A DNA stretch of 64,000 nt from Marinicella sp. (GCA_028284365.1 JANQRW010000010.1:20769-84768), one strand, 5' to 3'. Positions 9,635 through 20,046 are shown, numbered from the stretch's first letter. Notes: generated by a model from the letters alone, not told the origin. Numbers and translations: made by a program.

Positions 9635-10493
9635 ATTAGATAAACTACTTAAGTATTTTGACTTAGAACAACTCGAAGTTAACTTATTCCGAGGCCAGTC
9701 AATGGACATTGGCACAGGCCGTATTTTCGGTGGCCAAGCTTTATCTCAAGCTCTGAAAGCCGCTTACATGACTACTGATGAGCATCAAGTGCATTCACTG
9801 CATGCCTACTTCCTAAGAGAGGGTGACTGTAATAAGCCAGTCATTTACCAAGTCGAAAGAGCTCGCGATGGCAGAACTTTTTCTAATCGTCGGGTTTCAG
9901 CCATTCAAAACGGCAAACCTATTCTGATTTTGGCTTGTTCGTTTCAGAAGTTTGAACAAGGTATGGAACACCAAAAAAGTATGCCAGAAATCCCCTTGCC
10001 CGATGAATTGACAGAAAAAACCCTGATCCCAGGGGATAAAATCAAACAACTCTCACCTCGAATGCGCAGAACGCTGACCACCCAAGGACCATTTGAATTC
10101 AGATTTGTTGATGATGTTGACCCGTTCGACAGTGAACCCAAAGAACCAATTAAGCGCATCTGGTTCAAAGCACGTCACTCATTGAATGCGGATCAGTCTA
10201 TGCACCGTACCTTGTTAACTTTTGTATCTGACTATCACTTGGTATCAACAGCAACACTGCCTCATGGTGTCTCCTACCTTGATCCCAAACTACAATTTGC
10301 CAGTTTGGATCATGCCATGTGGTTCCACCGACCTTTTCAAATAGACGAATGGCTGCTGTATGATTGTGACAGCCCAAGCGCCTCTGAAGCTCGCGGGTTT
10401 GCTACGGGACATGTCTTTGATATCAAAGGAAATTTAGTGGCATCAACAGCACAACAAGGCTTGATGCGATTGTGGGATAAAGCCAAGGAATAA
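9627..10493 (+). CDS. tesB: Acyl-CoA thioesterase II
   Basis: 288 residues with two hot-dog domains. It hydrolyses medium and long acyl-CoA esters. GRIFGGQALSQAL near the start and the C-terminal SLDHAMWFHRPF are TesB signatures. Asp202 in SDYH matches the catalytic Asp, and the Gln of AQQGLMR (276-277) the catalytic Gln. The frame is open upstream, but homology begins at the ATG at 9627 (MNELDKLLKYF), which overlaps the end of ampD. Confidence 0.92.
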   Translation: MNELDKLLKYFDLEQLEVNLFRGQSMDIGTGRIFGGQALSQALKAAYMTTDEHQVHSLHAYFLREGDCNKPVIYQVERARDGRTFSNRRVSAIQNGKPILILACSFQKFEQGMEHQKSMPEIPLPDELTEKTLIPGDKIKQLSPRMRRTLTTQGPFEFRFVDDVDPFDSEPKEPIKRIWFKARHSLNADQSMHRTLLTFVSDYHLVSTATLPHGVSYLDPKLQFASLDHAMWFHRPFQIDEWLLYDCDSPSASEARGFATGHVFDIKGNLVASTAQQGLMRLWDKAKE

Positions 10494-10496
10494 GAC

Positions 10497-11336
10497 ATGC
10501 AAAAATACCTGCTGATGACCACTGGATCAATTCTTCTCGCAGTTGCCATTGCATTTTTTCTATTACCAGCAAAAATTGTCACTGGCGGCACACCCGGGAT
10601 GGGTATTTTATTGCACCTTATCTTTCCTGTTCCGGTGGGTGTTGCGATGTTATTAATCAACATTCCCTTAATACTGATTGGCATCAGATTCATTGATTCT
10701 GGATTTGCTGGCAGAAGCATTTATGCCATGGTTCTGACAGCTGTAGCTGTCGATTTATTCAACCTATACCTCCCGATACCAGACATACAAAGCATGTTAC
10801 TCTCAACCTTATATGGCGGTATTTTTGCTGGTTTAGGTGTTGGGCTGGTACTCAAGGGCAATGCTTCTGCTGGCGGCACCACCATTGTGGCCAGGATCAT
10901 TGCCAGTTATACGCATTTAAAGCCTGCACAAATTTTACTGATTATGGACAGTCTTATCATCATAACCATAGGTTTGATTTTTAAAGACATGGAAAAGATT
11001 CTGTGGAGCATGATCAGCATTTACATCACCGCGCAAGTGATTGATAGAATTTTAACGGGTATCGTCACCCAAAAAACCATCAACATAGTTTCAACGCAAC
11101 TTGACGAAATTGCACAAACGATATCAACTCAAATGAATCGTGATGGCACCATCCTAACCGGCCAGAACCTAACCGGAGAACACACCAAACAAATTCTATT
11201 CGTTGTTATCGATGCCAGGCGCATCAACCAACTCAAGGAACTGGTGCTGGGTATAGATGACAAGGCTTTAATGGTTACCATGGAAGCCAGCGAGATGGTC
11301 GGTGACAGCCGTTTGGCACGGACACTCAAAAACTGA
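10497..11336 (+). CDS. YitT family membrane protein (DUF161 plus DUF2179)
   Basis: 279 residues. About five hydrophobic helices fill residues 1-190, with the family stretch GLGVGLVLKGNASAGGTTIV near 120-140. A soluble C-terminal DUF2179 domain follows, with LFVVIDARRINQLKEL near 230. No function is established; such proteins are sometimes annotated as exporters. It starts 3 bp after tesB with an AAGGA element well placed, so it is probably the last gene of the ampD-tesB unit. It ends 11 bp from a convergent antiporter gene. Confidence 0.8.
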   Translation: MQKYLLMTTGSILLAVAIAFFLLPAKIVTGGTPGMGILLHLIFPVPVGVAMLLINIPLILIGIRFIDSGFAGRSIYAMVLTAVAVDLFNLYLPIPDIQSMLLSTLYGGIFAGLGVGLVLKGNASAGGTTIVARIIASYTHLKPAQILLIMDSLIIITIGLIFKDMEKILWSMISIYITAQVIDRILTGIVTQKTINIVSTQLDEIAQTISTQMNRDGTILTGQNLTGEHTKQILFVVIDARRINQLKELVLGIDDKALMVTMEASEMVGDSRLARTLKN

Positions 11337-11347
11337 GATCGAAAAAT

Positions 11348-12751
11348 TTACCCTGATAGATTACCTGTCGCTCCCTCTGTCGTTTTCTTGATAATAGCCA
11401 CACCCCAAAAAGCAAAGATTATTGCCACCACAGGATTCAGTATATTCAACAAAGCATAAGGCGCATATTCAACCACACCTATACCCAAAGTGGCAGCGTA
11501 AAATGCGCCCGCAGTGGACCACGGTATCAGCGGCGACATCAATGTTGTCCCCTCCTCCACTGAGCGTGACAAAACAGCGGTATCAATACCACGGTCTTTG
11601 TACAGCTGCTTGTAAAGCTCACTGTTTAGAATAATCGCAATATAGGCTTCACTCATGGCAGCAACACTCAATAAACCAGTCACAACCGTACTGGTTACCA
11701 AAGAACCTGTTGACCGGATGCGTTTAATTAAACCATCCAACAAAGCCAAGACAAAGCCCGCACCTTGTAACATACCGCCCAATGCCACCGCGATAAAAGC
11801 CAGCAACAAAGTCCAAGCCATGGCATATAACCCACCACGACCCAGCAGATCATCTAAATTATCTATACCTGTACTCGGTTTTGAATTTGACCACAAAGCA
11901 TCAGTCACTTCTGTCACAGATTGTCCTTGAAACCACAAAGCAATTACTGCAGCGATTAAAACGCAGACCGTCATGCTGATTTCAGCTGGAAATTTCCGAT
12001 AGCTCAAAACAGCCAGCACCACCACTGGCCACAAAGTCACCAAAGGATTTAAATTAAACAACTGAGATAAGGCCAACTGCATGTTTTGAGCTTGACTTAA
12101 TTCATCCTGGGTTACAGCAAAATTAAACCCAACCAATGCGAAAACCACCAAAACCAACAGAAATGTTGGAACAGTAGTCATCATCATTGACCTGATATGT
12201 GCATACAAATCAGTTTCGCTGCTCATGGCAGCCAAATTAGTGGTGTCTGAAACAGGCGACATTTTATCGCCAAAAGTTGCACCTGAAACAACTGCACCAG
12301 CAACCCAAAACAATGGCAAACCCAAAGCCTCAGCCATGCCCATGAAAACCACACCAAGGGTACCAACAGTGCCCCATGAAGTTCCTGTTAGCAATGACAT
12401 CAAAGCACACAAAATAAAACCAATTGGCAGAAACCACTGTGGTGACAACCAGTCCAAGCCATAATAGATCAAAGTCGCTACAGTACCGCTTTTCATCAAA
12501 GCCGCAATCACCAAACCAATCAACATGAATATATAGAAAGCTGGTAGTGCTCTACTGATTGCAGCACTCATCATTGCTCTGAGTGTTAGGTATTCAAAGC
12601 CAACTAGCCGGGCGTTTAACCCAACCCAAATCAAACCCAAGAAAAGTGCTATGTGCAACTGCTTCCCCAAGACAAACATACCGACAGCAATCAGTCCAAA
12701 CAAGCCGAGAAAAACCAGGAAGGCATGGAAGAAAGATGTTTTTGATTTCAT
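11348..12751 (-). CDS. Na+/H+ antiporter, NhaC family
   Basis: 467 residues, almost wholly hydrophobic, about 11-12 membrane helices. The NhaC-family signature SGATFGDKMSPVSDTTNLA is present near residue 170, and a matching motif (SPLIPWSTAGAFYAA) lies near the C-terminus. These carriers exchange Na+ or other solutes for protons across the inner membrane; the substrate cannot be told from sequence. An in-frame GTG at 12772 would add seven residues. I prefer the ATG at 12751, since the protein then begins with a short basic stretch before the first helix. Confidence 0.82.
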   Translation of the reverse strand: MKSKTSFFHAFLVFLGLFGLIAVGMFVLGKQLHIALFLGLIWVGLNARLVGFEYLTLRAMMSAAISRALPAFYIFMLIGLVIAALMKSGTVATLIYYGLDWLSPQWFLPIGFILCALMSLLTGTSWGTVGTLGVVFMGMAEALGLPLFWVAGAVVSGATFGDKMSPVSDTTNLAAMSSETDLYAHIRSMMMTTVPTFLLVLVVFALVGFNFAVTQDELSQAQNMQLALSQLFNLNPLVTLWPVVVLAVLSYRKFPAEISMTVCVLIAAVIALWFQGQSVTEVTDALWSNSKPSTGIDNLDDLLGRGGLYAMAWTLLLAFIAVALGGMLQGAGFVLALLDGLIKRIRSTGSLVTSTVVTGLLSVAAMSEAYIAIILNSELYKQLYKDRGIDTAVLSRSVEEGTTLMSPLIPWSTAGAFYAATLGIGVVEYAPYALLNILNPVVAIIFAFWGVAIIKKTTEGATGNLSG

Positions 12752-13005
12752 ATATTCATCCGCAATGTGCACCAGAAGTAGATGTAATGAATTCTAAGCG
12801 ATAATGCACCTCAATGTTCAGCTTCTTTTCGCTTATATACACACCAATAATTTTAAACAACACCTCACAATGCCCCGGAAAGCTGCTGAGCAGTTTGACC
12901 CGCCGAGCTGGTTAGGCAGACCCAAGATCATTCCTATCTATCTTATTATTGGATTCAAGCATTCCATTCCAATTCAAAACCAGTTAAAATCCACACCCCC
13001 AGTGC
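12752..13005. other. Intergenic stretch with dispersed-repeat fragment before tRNA-Ser
   Basis: No convincing gene is seen between the antiporter and the tRNA. The segment 12877-12920 belongs to a repeat family found again at 58931. The promoter of tRNA-Ser should lie in the last 80 bases, but I see no clear boxes. Confidence 0.6.
12877..12920 (+). repeat. Dispersed intergenic repeat, copy A (44 bp)
   Basis: Matches 58931-58974 at 43 of 44 positions, from GGAAAGCTGCTGAGCAG to GCTGGTTAGGCAGA. Only the first third of the longer copy B is retained. Both copies are intergenic. The family is unknown to me; it resembles degenerate REP or MITE debris. Confidence 0.8.
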
Positions 13006-13096
13006 GGTGAGGTGTCTGAGTGGTTGAAGGAGCTCGCCTGGAAAGCGGGTATACGTTAATAGCGTATCGAGGGTTCGAATCCCTCTCTCACCGCCA
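13006..13096 (+). tRNA. tRNA-Ser(GGA)
   Basis: 91 bases with a class II long variable arm. The 7-bp acceptor stem is GGTGAGG with TCTCACC (one G-U), the discriminator is G and CCA is encoded. The anticodon GGA is at 13040-13042 in the loop CTGGAAA, the T loop is TTCGAAT. It reads UCC and UCU codons. The last 14 bases are repeated at 33432, so the gene is the attachment target of the element that follows, and integration has left it intact. Confidence 0.96.
13083..13096 (+). other. Attachment site attL, 3' end of tRNA-Ser
   Basis: CTCTCTCACCGCCA, the T-arm/acceptor strand and CCA of tRNA-Ser. It is identical to 33432-33445 and flanked by unrelated sequence inside the element. Confidence 0.85.
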
Positions 13097-13151
13097 ATAT
13101 TTTCATTTAAAATATTGATTTAAAAGGATATTATTTATAATTTAAATTTGA

Positions 13152-13172
13152 GAACCGTCAATAAGACCGTCA
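13152..13172 (+). other. Putative integrase arm-type sites, left end
   Basis: GAACCGTCA at 13152 and AGACCGTCA at 13164, spaced 12 bp apart and 55 bp inside attL. The same 9-mer pair with the same 12-bp spacing lies at 33294-33314 near attR. The role as binding sites for the integrase N-terminal domain is inferred. Confidence 0.55.
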
Positions 13173-13217
13173 TTTCATTTTCTTAATATTGTTGCAAGCC
13201 AGTAAGTATTCATATTT

Positions 13218-16200
13218 TTAACCTGCAAAAACACCATCTATTATTTTCTCTAAGTAGATATCTTTACCGTCTTCCATAAAAACGACATTCGATTTTTCCA
13301 GATCATCTTTTGAACTGCTGACATTAACTAGATCTTTGTATGCTGTGGCAGACAAAATGAAAGCACTTAAATTTAGATTCTTCTGTTTGTATTTTTTAAT
13401 TTCTTTGTATAAGCCAAACTTACCACTATTCAAATCGATTTGACGAATACCCTTTGGATCTATCAAGCTTAACCACTGTTCTCCAGTTTCATCATCAACA
13501 AGCCAAAGCAAAAAATCAGGATAAAAATTCTCAGCCAATGCAAAACCTAACCCTTTGGCTTTCGTATCAGCATTTCTCAATAAATAAATACTTTTGTCAC
13601 CAATCACAGATTGTCCTTTAGGAGTAGACAGAAAACCTTCTAGATCTCTAACAAACTGAACTTCACTGGGAGCATCAAATGCTGTCGGTCTCATCTTGAG
13701 AGGAACTGAGGCTTTATGCTCAATCGACATCAATGGGTAATATAAATGCTTATCAAAAGTAATGGCTACCATACCAGGAGCATCCCAGTCCTTGGCTTTT
13801 CCTAACTGCCCACTGTTAACAAGTTCTTGCAATTGCTTTAATCGAGTTGAATAAGAATAACCGTCCTCTGTGTCTTCAATTTCAAAATGATAGACCTTAA
13901 GCATTCCAGGATCATTTTCATGTACATGTGCCACTTCAAAGAACTGGCCTTCATAAGCGTTTTTTAGCGCCCTATAAAACCTATCAGTATAACGTTGAAG
14001 CAGGCTGATCATGATGTCCTCTTGTTTTTGAACATCCGAATAGAGGTTAATTTCTAGTTCTTGTTCCGGTATCAACAATGTGTACCAGGAGTTGCCAGTT
14101 GTGGTATTACCCAAACAAAACTGCTTTAATCTTTCTTTATCTAAGCGTAAATTACTCCACCCTTTTTTCAATTTCAAATCCAGAATCTCAATATAGATTC
14201 GCTCAAAGTTGAATGCAGCGATAACCTCCGACTTTATTTTTCTTGGTTGCCTATCATGTGCGGGTGTTTTGTCATTTGTTTCAGTGGTACTCAGTGCTTC
14301 AATTTTAGGGAAAAGGTCCAATTTAACATGCGGCTCTTTGATTTTACCTTTAAACTCCTTAGGCACCTCATATGGGCTCGGGAAGTGCACACGGTTGAAT
14401 CCTTTCTCTTGATTGCTTTTATACCCTTCTTTCAGCTTGAGAGTTTTTAACTTTGATTTCGGTAATGATGGCCGCGTTTCAAAATCAAGCTCTAATATTT
14501 CATCACTTGGTGTAACACCTTCTTTCTCCAAGTATTGCTTAAAAGTCGCCATGTAATCTGCACGAACACCAAATACATTCAATGTTTCTAACTTTTCCAA
14601 ATGTAACCCTTTGGGACGTTCTGCCGGAGAACTTCTTTTCAGGGAGTATCCCTGGCCTTTTAACCTGACACCACGACCAAACAATTGTATGATTTGTGAC
14701 CCTTCTCCTTTTCCAATATTCAATAATCCCATCGTGGAAACACGCCAACTTGACCAACCTTCTGTAAATTTCCTTGAGCCAATTAAAATGTTTATCTTTG
14801 AACCTTTGTTATTGATTGTATTGAATAAGGATTTGGCAAAATCATCAGTACTGTAGTCAAACGATGGTTCGTCATCTAAGGCTTGATATAGTTTTGAAGA
14901 ATCACCCACATTGATAAGCCCAAATGGTTCTGATATACCAACTCGCAAAGCCATTTCTCCTTTGCTGCCTTTGAGATTAACCACACTCAATCTTTGCCCT
15001 GTGTGACTTGTATTAAATAAACGTTCCATGATGTTTTGATATATTTGGATTTCATTTTTTCCTGTGTCACCTAATGGCAAAAATCGTTTATCAAAAACAT
15101 TTCTTCCTTTGTTGTCTAAGATGCGAGAATTATTTTTAATGAGGTCCTTAATCCATGCTTTCACCTGAGGTTCGTTACTTAAAAACCAGGCTAAAAATTT
15201 AACCACTTGCTGTATATCAGAATCCTCTTTTGCTACCGAACTACCAACAAATACCCACAATGGATTTTCGATGTTAAATTCTGTTAATCGTTCTTGGTGA
15301 CTTGTATACAGGTATTGTTGTTGATAGAAGCTTAATAAACAGGCTGTAAAATACTCATAGCGACGAAGTTCATTTTTGTCATCATCCAAGTTCAGTATCA
15401 ATGACTCTTTACCATATCCATCTTCATAGAAAAACTTGTAAGAATAATCAAATAAAACTGATTTGGCGTAAACCTCTCTGGTCGCTTGAATTCTGGCATT
15501 TCGTAGCTCAAACTCGTCAAGAGCTACTTTTGCTTTTTGCTCATCATCTAACTTAGCAAGAGCCATAGTTCCGAACAGCATTTTGGACTTTTTCTTTTGA
15601 ATATCGAGCTCAACAGCTTCGGCGGTTTTCCCGCTGCTTACCGCTTGTCCAAATGTTGCTGAGTATTCAAATGCGAAACCAGTACAAGCAATTGCATCTC
15701 TACGTTTCATCCATGCGCCAGCTGCTGTACCTGTGCCTTTATGACCCTCATCAATTAGCACCAGATTGTTACCTTCAAAGGCCTCAACTGCCACAGTCTT
15801 ATCGCCCATGTCATCAGCTAGCTTATTGATATCAATGATCTCAATAGTGCCTTTAAATGGATTCGTACCGCTTTTTTCAAATAAGCGAACATGGCTGAAC
15901 CCTGAATCAAGCAACTCTGTTAGATGCTGATCTGATAGACGTTCATTCGGAGTCAGAAGGATAATCTTGTCTGGATATACATGTCGATTGCCATTTTGGT
16001 AATAGTGTAAATACTGCAAAATATTGATATGCATTAACAAGGTTTTACCTGAACCAGTCGCGTTCCAATACGCCAGTTTATTTAAGTCCTCTAATATATA
16101 GGACTTAAAGTGGTCTACTGGCTTTTGTTCTTCACAATAGTTCAACAACTCTTCATTTAATCCATCGAGCAATTGTTGCTTTTTATTGAAATACCAATCC

Positions 16201-16562
16201 AAATAGATCTCAGTAAACAGCAATGACATATATTGAAAATACTTCATGTTCATAACCGTATCCTCTTTACGGTTACGCTGTTCAGTGATCTGCTGCCAAT
16301 ATGAGACAATATTCAAGTCGTACCGACGTAAATCATCTATATCAACTAGATCATCATTGAAAAAATTATTACTTATTTCATGAAAAAAATGAGTTTGTCC
16401 GTCATCATGAACCCCCTCAAAACGATCATCGCCTAACCTAGCCTTCAAAGCGTGCAAAGATTCGCCTTTAAAAAAGTGAAACATAAATTGGTTTAATACC
16501 AACTGCTGATGAAAACTCAATTTATTCTTTGCTTGATTTTTAGTAACCTTTCCAATTGCCAT
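13218..16562 (-). CDS. Type III-like restriction enzyme, helicase-nuclease subunit (Res)
   Basis: 1114 residues. The superfamily 2 helicase core has Walker A in NATGSGKT (168-174), the DEGH box at 271-274 and motif VI in QLFGRGVRLKG. A C-terminal PD-(D/E)XK-like nuclease follows: YPDFLLW and LIDPKG at about 1012-1036. These are the parts of a type III Res subunit, which translocates and cuts DNA together with its Mod partner. It starts 11 bp after mod, with AAGGA upstream overlapping the mod stop, so the two are one transcript. Res proteins are usually 900-1000 residues, so this one is slightly long. Confidence 0.85.
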   Translation of the reverse strand: MAIGKVTKNQAKNKLSFHQQLVLNQFMFHFFKGESLHALKARLGDDRFEGVHDDGQTHFFHEISNNFFNDDLVDIDDLRRYDLNIVSYWQQITEQRNRKEDTVMNMKYFQYMSLLFTEIYLDWYFNKKQQLLDGLNEELLNYCEEQKPVDHFKSYILEDLNKLAYWNATGSGKTLLMHINILQYLHYYQNGNRHVYPDKIILLTPNERLSDQHLTELLDSGFSHVRLFEKSGTNPFKGTIEIIDINKLADDMGDKTVAVEAFEGNNLVLIDEGHKGTGTAAGAWMKRRDAIACTGFAFEYSATFGQAVSSGKTAEAVELDIQKKKSKMLFGTMALAKLDDEQKAKVALDEFELRNARIQATREVYAKSVLFDYSYKFFYEDGYGKESLILNLDDDKNELRRYEYFTACLLSFYQQQYLYTSHQERLTEFNIENPLWVFVGSSVAKEDSDIQQVVKFLAWFLSNEPQVKAWIKDLIKNNSRILDNKGRNVFDKRFLPLGDTGKNEIQIYQNIMERLFNTSHTGQRLSVVNLKGSKGEMALRVGISEPFGLINVGDSSKLYQALDDEPSFDYSTDDFAKSLFNTINNKGSKINILIGSRKFTEGWSSWRVSTMGLLNIGKGEGSQIIQLFGRGVRLKGQGYSLKRSSPAERPKGLHLEKLETLNVFGVRADYMATFKQYLEKEGVTPSDEILELDFETRPSLPKSKLKTLKLKEGYKSNQEKGFNRVHFPSPYEVPKEFKGKIKEPHVKLDLFPKIEALSTTETNDKTPAHDRQPRKIKSEVIAAFNFERIYIEILDLKLKKGWSNLRLDKERLKQFCLGNTTTGNSWYTLLIPEQELEINLYSDVQKQEDIMISLLQRYTDRFYRALKNAYEGQFFEVAHVHENDPGMLKVYHFEIEDTEDGYSYSTRLKQLQELVNSGQLGKAKDWDAPGMVAITFDKHLYYPLMSIEHKASVPLKMRPTAFDAPSEVQFVRDLEGFLSTPKGQSVIGDKSIYLLRNADTKAKGLGFALAENFYPDFLLWLVDDETGEQWLSLIDPKGIRQIDLNSGKFGLYKEIKKYKQKNLNLSAFILSATAYKDLVNVSSSKDDLEKSNVVFMEDGKDIYLEKIIDGVFAG

Positions 16563-16573
16563 GTCAATGATCC

Positions 16574-19500
16574 TTAAGCCAACTCATCAGAAGCAAACAT
16601 CAGCTCTAAAAATTCGGGTTCAATTTGTCTAAGCTTAATGTTTCGAGTCACTTCACCTTTATCATTGGTCAAAGCGGTTGGTAAGTTGTGATCTCCATTA
16701 ACATAAATCACATCAAAAGCATTTTCATTTGCAAATAAATCAAATCGATTTACGAACTCTGTGAAGTCCTCATACCCTACTTTTTCGCAATCACGCCATA
16801 TAATTAGAACTTTTTCCCCAGTTGGCAAATTGCCTTCAACACGAACAATTCCCAAATCTGAGCTTGGTTGAATTGAGCAATCAAGCAAGCCAATCAAGTA
16901 GTTGAAAGTTTTAACAAGATCAATATTTTTTTCTTCAAATGCTCCTGCAGAGCTTGTTGAAATTTTCATCTTGTAATCAAATGGTTTTTTGAAGTCATCT
17001 GTACTTAATAACGAACTGCCAAACTCAGTTTCAAACATATAATTAAGCAGATAATCAGATTTTGTATTCTCTGAAATATTACTGAATAAATCCCCTGCTC
17101 TTTTTTGAGACATTAAGTTATTAAGAACATCTTCATAAGACTCCAAAGAAATACATTCGATAAATTGTGAAAGTCCAGACTTAATATCAACGGGCGAACC
17201 ATCTTTCCATTTTGAAGAAAAGGCAGCTTTTAAGACTCTGGGTTTAGTCACAGATGTAAAGTAGTCACCTTGCTCAACTAAGATGTATTTTCTATTACCA
17301 CCATCACTTCTATTCATTTTATAGACTGCATGTGCTGTGGTTCCACTACCCGCAAAATAATCAAGAATCAATGCATTAGGATTTGAATATGTACCGGAAT
17401 TAATTGCGGTTTCAACTGTGAATGTGGACTTCGGATATGAAAACATACCTCCTTTACCAAACATAGCTGTTAGCAAATTTGTTCCATTTGATACAGCACT
17501 ATACTTTTTATCGACCCAAAGAGATGGAAGAAGTCCTCTAGAATCCTCATCAAAATACCTTCTCTTCGCTATAAAGTTGTCAGATATAAATAAAATTCCA
17601 GTATTATCTTCAATGTGTTTTTTTGCAGTCTCAAAGCTCAATGTCCAACACCTTTCAGAGCCATCCTTTCCTATAGGATAAATTCGTTTTAAGCCAGATT
17701 CAGTGTCTTCAACTGAGTATTCAAAGCCTATTTCAGGTGGTTTTTCTATATCTTTAATTTCTTTACTTTCGGGGTCAACAAGCAAAGCATAAAAGCTGTT
17801 TGGTCTTCCATGTCTATAATTGTTATCACCTTGCCCGCTTCTACAAAAACCTCTCTCTCGTGTCCCTCCAGAAATAACTTCTCCTTTTAGCAAGTCACTT
17901 CCATCAGGTATTAAAAACAGTGCATATTCGTGAGTTCTTGATACATTACTTCTTCCTGTACCAGAACCTGGATAGTGATTAACTATACATTTATGAAGCT
18001 CATAGTTTGAATAGTTTAATGTAAGCATAGAACTCAAATTAGCTAACTCATTGTCATCTATTGCTACTGTTAAAAAGCCTTCATTTTCATTTAATAATTT
18101 AATTGATGTACTAATTCTATTTTCAATAAGAGATAACCAGGAGCTACTTTTGAATCCATTTTTGTAGAGGATAGGAGTGGCATTTGTGTTATAAGGAGGA
18201 TCAATATATATACAATCAATTTTGTTTCTATAACAATTTTCTAATAATCTTAAAGCTTGATAGTTATCAGAATTAATCAATGTGCCAGTTAGGGGTTTTT
18301 TAAGGTCACCAATGTGCTTTAAGAGTAGTTTTCTTAAATCAGGATCTAAAATACTTGTATCAACTGTTAATTTATTGTGTTCTCGAAGAAATTCTATTGT
18401 GCTGTTAGGGCTATAGCCAAACGAATCAATGTTATAGATAGTTTTCCAGTATCTAATCAATGAATCAGAATTCAACAATGATTCATATATTTCTTCCGGT
18501 ATCAAATCTAATGATATACAGTAATCACACTTGGTAATAAACTTTCTCTTTTCCCATAATTTTTTCTGAAAGTTCTCTAGCTGAGCTAAAAATTCAATTA
18601 AATCTTTTGCAATCAAGCGAAAACATTGAATCATCCTTAATTGCTTTTCAATATTAGAGAATGTTTCGGCATTCTGGACATTGTCTAAATTCATTACTTC
18701 ATTTTTAATGTAGAAGTCCAGTTCATTAGACAGAAAGCCACCCAAATCTTTATGAATGAAATAGTCTGCTGTATTACGTTTTGTATAAGTATTGAGGTGT
18801 TTTTCAAGTAGTGTGCGATTTGGATTCTTTTCTGTGGGTTCGCGTTTTGTCACATCTATCCAATCACTTGCTACAATGCTATTTGCCAATAAATCATCTA
18901 GAGCCTGATTTACTAATGCCTCTTGCTTTGTACCTTTTTTAACCGCTTTGTATTCAAACTGAATAATTAATTCATCGACCCCTTCAGACTTACATACAAA
19001 AATAGGTATTACTTCTTCTTCGTAGTCAAAACCTTCATCATCAAATTTAGTACGAGTATGCTTTTCGACTAATACGAATCGTCGATCAGCATCGTTGTCC
19101 TTTCGATTATCTTTTGCGGTGTCAGCAGCGAGCAGTTTAAACGTTACCTTTCGTCCATCTTCAAGCTTGAATGAGTAGTTTGAAAAATTTTCTCCACTTT
19201 TGATGTAATACTGATCTTTGTTGGCCCAGTGAAGCATAACTTCTTCACCTGCGTATGGAATGGCGTATGTGTCGCCTTTATAACGACGTTTGCTAACGAA
19301 ATCACCACTGTCGTAATAGCGAGAAAAGAAAGTTAACAGGTGAGTAAATACAGAATTTTCATGCTCATTAGCACCTTGAGATGAAGCCGCAATTTGTACT
19401 CTCAATTCTTTTACTTTAGGGCTATCTTCTGCATTAAATCCAGCATCCTCCGCTGCTTTAATAGCGGCAGCTAATTGACGTTCTAGTTCATTTACATTGG

Positions 19501-19675
19501 CACTTCCTGCCAAAGCGAGAGCGTCGCTGATTTTTTTCTTTAGCGTGTTTTCCAGATAGTTATTAATTTCATCCGCTTTGGCATTTAAAATTCGATAAAT
19601 ACCAAAATCCAATTCTGGCTTATCAATTTGAAAAATTTCTTTTAGCTTTTTGACCAGTTCGTTATATTTACTCAT
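16574..19675 (-). CDS. Type III-like DNA adenine methyltransferase (Mod), enlarged
   Basis: 1033 residues. Motif IV, DPPYNT, lies near residue 490 and motif I, DYFAGSGTT, near 773, the order of beta-class N6-adenine or N4-cytosine methylases. It would protect host DNA and give target recognition to Res. Typical type III Mod proteins have about 600-700 residues with DPPY near residue 120, so some 350-400 extra residues precede the catalytic domain here. I do not recognise a domain in them; the start is helical and charged (about 30-90). The region between the motifs should hold the target-recognition domain. Confidence 0.85.
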   Translation of the reverse strand: MSKYNELVKKLKEIFQIDKPELDFGIYRILNAKADEINNYLENTLKKKISDALALAGSANVNELERQLAAAIKAAEDAGFNAEDSPKVKELRVQIAASSQGANEHENSVFTHLLTFFSRYYDSGDFVSKRRYKGDTYAIPYAGEEVMLHWANKDQYYIKSGENFSNYSFKLEDGRKVTFKLLAADTAKDNRKDNDADRRFVLVEKHTRTKFDDEGFDYEEEVIPIFVCKSEGVDELIIQFEYKAVKKGTKQEALVNQALDDLLANSIVASDWIDVTKREPTEKNPNRTLLEKHLNTYTKRNTADYFIHKDLGGFLSNELDFYIKNEVMNLDNVQNAETFSNIEKQLRMIQCFRLIAKDLIEFLAQLENFQKKLWEKRKFITKCDYCISLDLIPEEIYESLLNSDSLIRYWKTIYNIDSFGYSPNSTIEFLREHNKLTVDTSILDPDLRKLLLKHIGDLKKPLTGTLINSDNYQALRLLENCYRNKIDCIYIDPPYNTNATPILYKNGFKSSSWLSLIENRISTSIKLLNENEGFLTVAIDDNELANLSSMLTLNYSNYELHKCIVNHYPGSGTGRSNVSRTHEYALFLIPDGSDLLKGEVISGGTRERGFCRSGQGDNNYRHGRPNSFYALLVDPESKEIKDIEKPPEIGFEYSVEDTESGLKRIYPIGKDGSERCWTLSFETAKKHIEDNTGILFISDNFIAKRRYFDEDSRGLLPSLWVDKKYSAVSNGTNLLTAMFGKGGMFSYPKSTFTVETAINSGTYSNPNALILDYFAGSGTTAHAVYKMNRSDGGNRKYILVEQGDYFTSVTKPRVLKAAFSSKWKDGSPVDIKSGLSQFIECISLESYEDVLNNLMSQKRAGDLFSNISENTKSDYLLNYMFETEFGSSLLSTDDFKKPFDYKMKISTSSAGAFEEKNIDLVKTFNYLIGLLDCSIQPSSDLGIVRVEGNLPTGEKVLIIWRDCEKVGYEDFTEFVNRFDLFANENAFDVIYVNGDHNLPTALTNDKGEVTRNIKLRQIEPEFLELMFASDELA

Positions 19676-19827
19676 TTATCGTCCAAAAAATTTAATTTCA
19701 GTTCCTTGCTTACGTCTCTATACCGATTGAAAAACACGGTAAACATTCTATTTAATTGTACTAATAAGCATTACAGATAACACCTAAATAAATTAGCATA
19801 TCAATGAAATCGTATCTCTCGAGGTTT

Positions 19828-20046
19828 TCACCCCGATGACTCATTCTTTACCTGTACTTCAAGTAATTGCCCAACATCGCAATCAAACAACAGACAAAGC
19901 CTCTCAATAGATTCTAAATCTACTTTTTGTGCGGTCTCTTTATAGAGCAAAGTTATCGTGGCTCTGCTCAACCCAGTTTCTCTGGAAACGTCAGCAATAC
20001 GCATTTTGTGCTCACCCATCATTCGAGCGAGATGACAACGAATCAT
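19828..20046 (-). CDS. XRE-family helix-turn-helix regulator
   Basis: 72 residues from the ATG at 20046. It has a single Cro/C1-type HTH (ADVSRETGLSRATITLLYKE at about 18-37) and a C-terminal DCDVGQLLEV helix typical of short XRE repressors. The frame stays open upstream to 20097, but those residues are not part of the fold. It lies upstream of mod in the same direction, 152 bp away, and may control the restriction genes, as controller proteins do in type II systems. That link is inferred from position only. Confidence 0.8.
   Translation of the reverse strand: MIRCHLARMMGEHKMRIADVSRETGLSRATITLLYKETAQKVDLESIERLCLLFDCDVGQLLEVQVKNESSG

Noticed and set aside
12804..13010. 68-codon frame running into tRNA-Ser.
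   Set aside because: It overlaps the dispersed repeat and the tRNA and has no coding features.
16574..19675. BREX or DISARM methylase.
   Set aside because: No partner genes of those systems (pglZ, brxL, drmA-like) are nearby; the only partner is the Res helicase-nuclease.
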